Shown here: piece after piece, positions 63,901 to 64,000 of the stretch
Position numbering within the stretch: position 1 is the first letter of the stretch
Layout: every line of letters starts with the position of its first letter
NCBI GenBank assembly: GCA_037013685.1
Contig: CM072889.1
Location: 6,767,976-6,831,975 of the forward strand
DNA from: Acridotheres tristis
Taxonomy: Eukaryota; Chordata; Aves; Passeriformes; Sturnidae
Direction: 5' to 3'
Length of the DNA stretch: 64,000 bases
Notes under the pieces: generated by a model
What the model saw: the letters and a program-made list of their open reading frames with translations, nothing else
Told to the model about the DNA's origin: nothing
The model's database searches: none
Made by a program: the position numbers and the translations under genes

Positions 63901-64000
63901 AATAGTTGTACCTTACAAATTTATCCTCCCAAACAACAAAAAAGGAAAATATTCCCTGCTGCTGGGCTAATTACTTCTTTAAATTCCCAGAGGAAGAGCT

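Larger units (their letters stand above)
57198..64000 (+). other. AFF2: AFF2 downstream intron (3' end outside the window)
   Basis: This region opens with a consensus donor GTAAGT. It contains a pseudoexon-like segment (57819-57861), a 20-nt poly(A) run (58645-58664), a possible weak CR1 trace near 60004-60050 that I do not call, and a perfect 18-bp palindrome (60904-60921). The next AFF exon, expected to begin with an MLEDDLKL-like acidic block, was not found. The remaining sequence shows nothing that I can support. Confidence 0.75.

Noticed and set aside
1..64000. tRNA, rRNA, CRISPR arrays, operons, phage or plasmid features, known miRNA hairpins and promoters.
   Set aside because: None recognised on either strand. 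The window is intronic vertebrate DNA.

Overview
The window looks like a stretch of a large neuronal gene from a bird, or less likely another sauropsid. It is AT-rich and mostly non-coding. Repeats are sparse, and the clearest ones are old antisense fragments of CR1-type LINEs (near 28.5 kb, 38.7 kb and 51.2 kb). I see no bacterial gene structure, no dense operon-like coding and no CpG island. The many 60-130 codon open frames behave like chance frames in spliced vertebrate DNA.

The only coding sequence I can defend is four small exons on the + strand, at 33174-33218, 55432-55518, 56848-56884 and 57146-57197. They have good splice sites and compatible phases, and together they read as one continuous 73-codon block plus two bases of the next codon. 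The block contains the AFF (AF4/FMR2/LAF4/AF5q31) family signature [23 protein letters not shown]. The following residues fit AFF2 (FMR2) better than AFF1, AFF3 or AFF4. AFF2 is a nuclear scaffold of super-elongation-type complexes and is reported to bind RNA G-quadruplexes. In humans its loss causes FRAXE intellectual disability.

Layout: 1-33173 is upstream intron, incomplete at the 5' side. It holds three compact, homeobox-site-rich, CNE-like blocks, a possible recursive-splice site at 443/444, a strong candidate cryptic or poison exon at 24926-25000, and a striking 180-nt G/T-only tract at 27745-27924 with a canonical G-quadruplex motif. 33219-55431 is a 22.2-kb intron with CR1 remnants, a GC-richer patch at 34720-35330, and two antisense clusters of protein-like broken reading frames (42.3-42.8 kb and 48.0-49.2 kb) that I cannot name. 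55519-56847 and 56885-57145 are short introns. 57198-64000 is the start of another long intron. The next expected AFF exon (MLEDDLKL-like) was not found and should lie beyond the window.

The most interesting points are the intronic G-quadruplex motif in a gene whose own product binds such RNA structures, the candidate poison exon, and the unidentified antisense coding relic at 48.0-49.2 kb.
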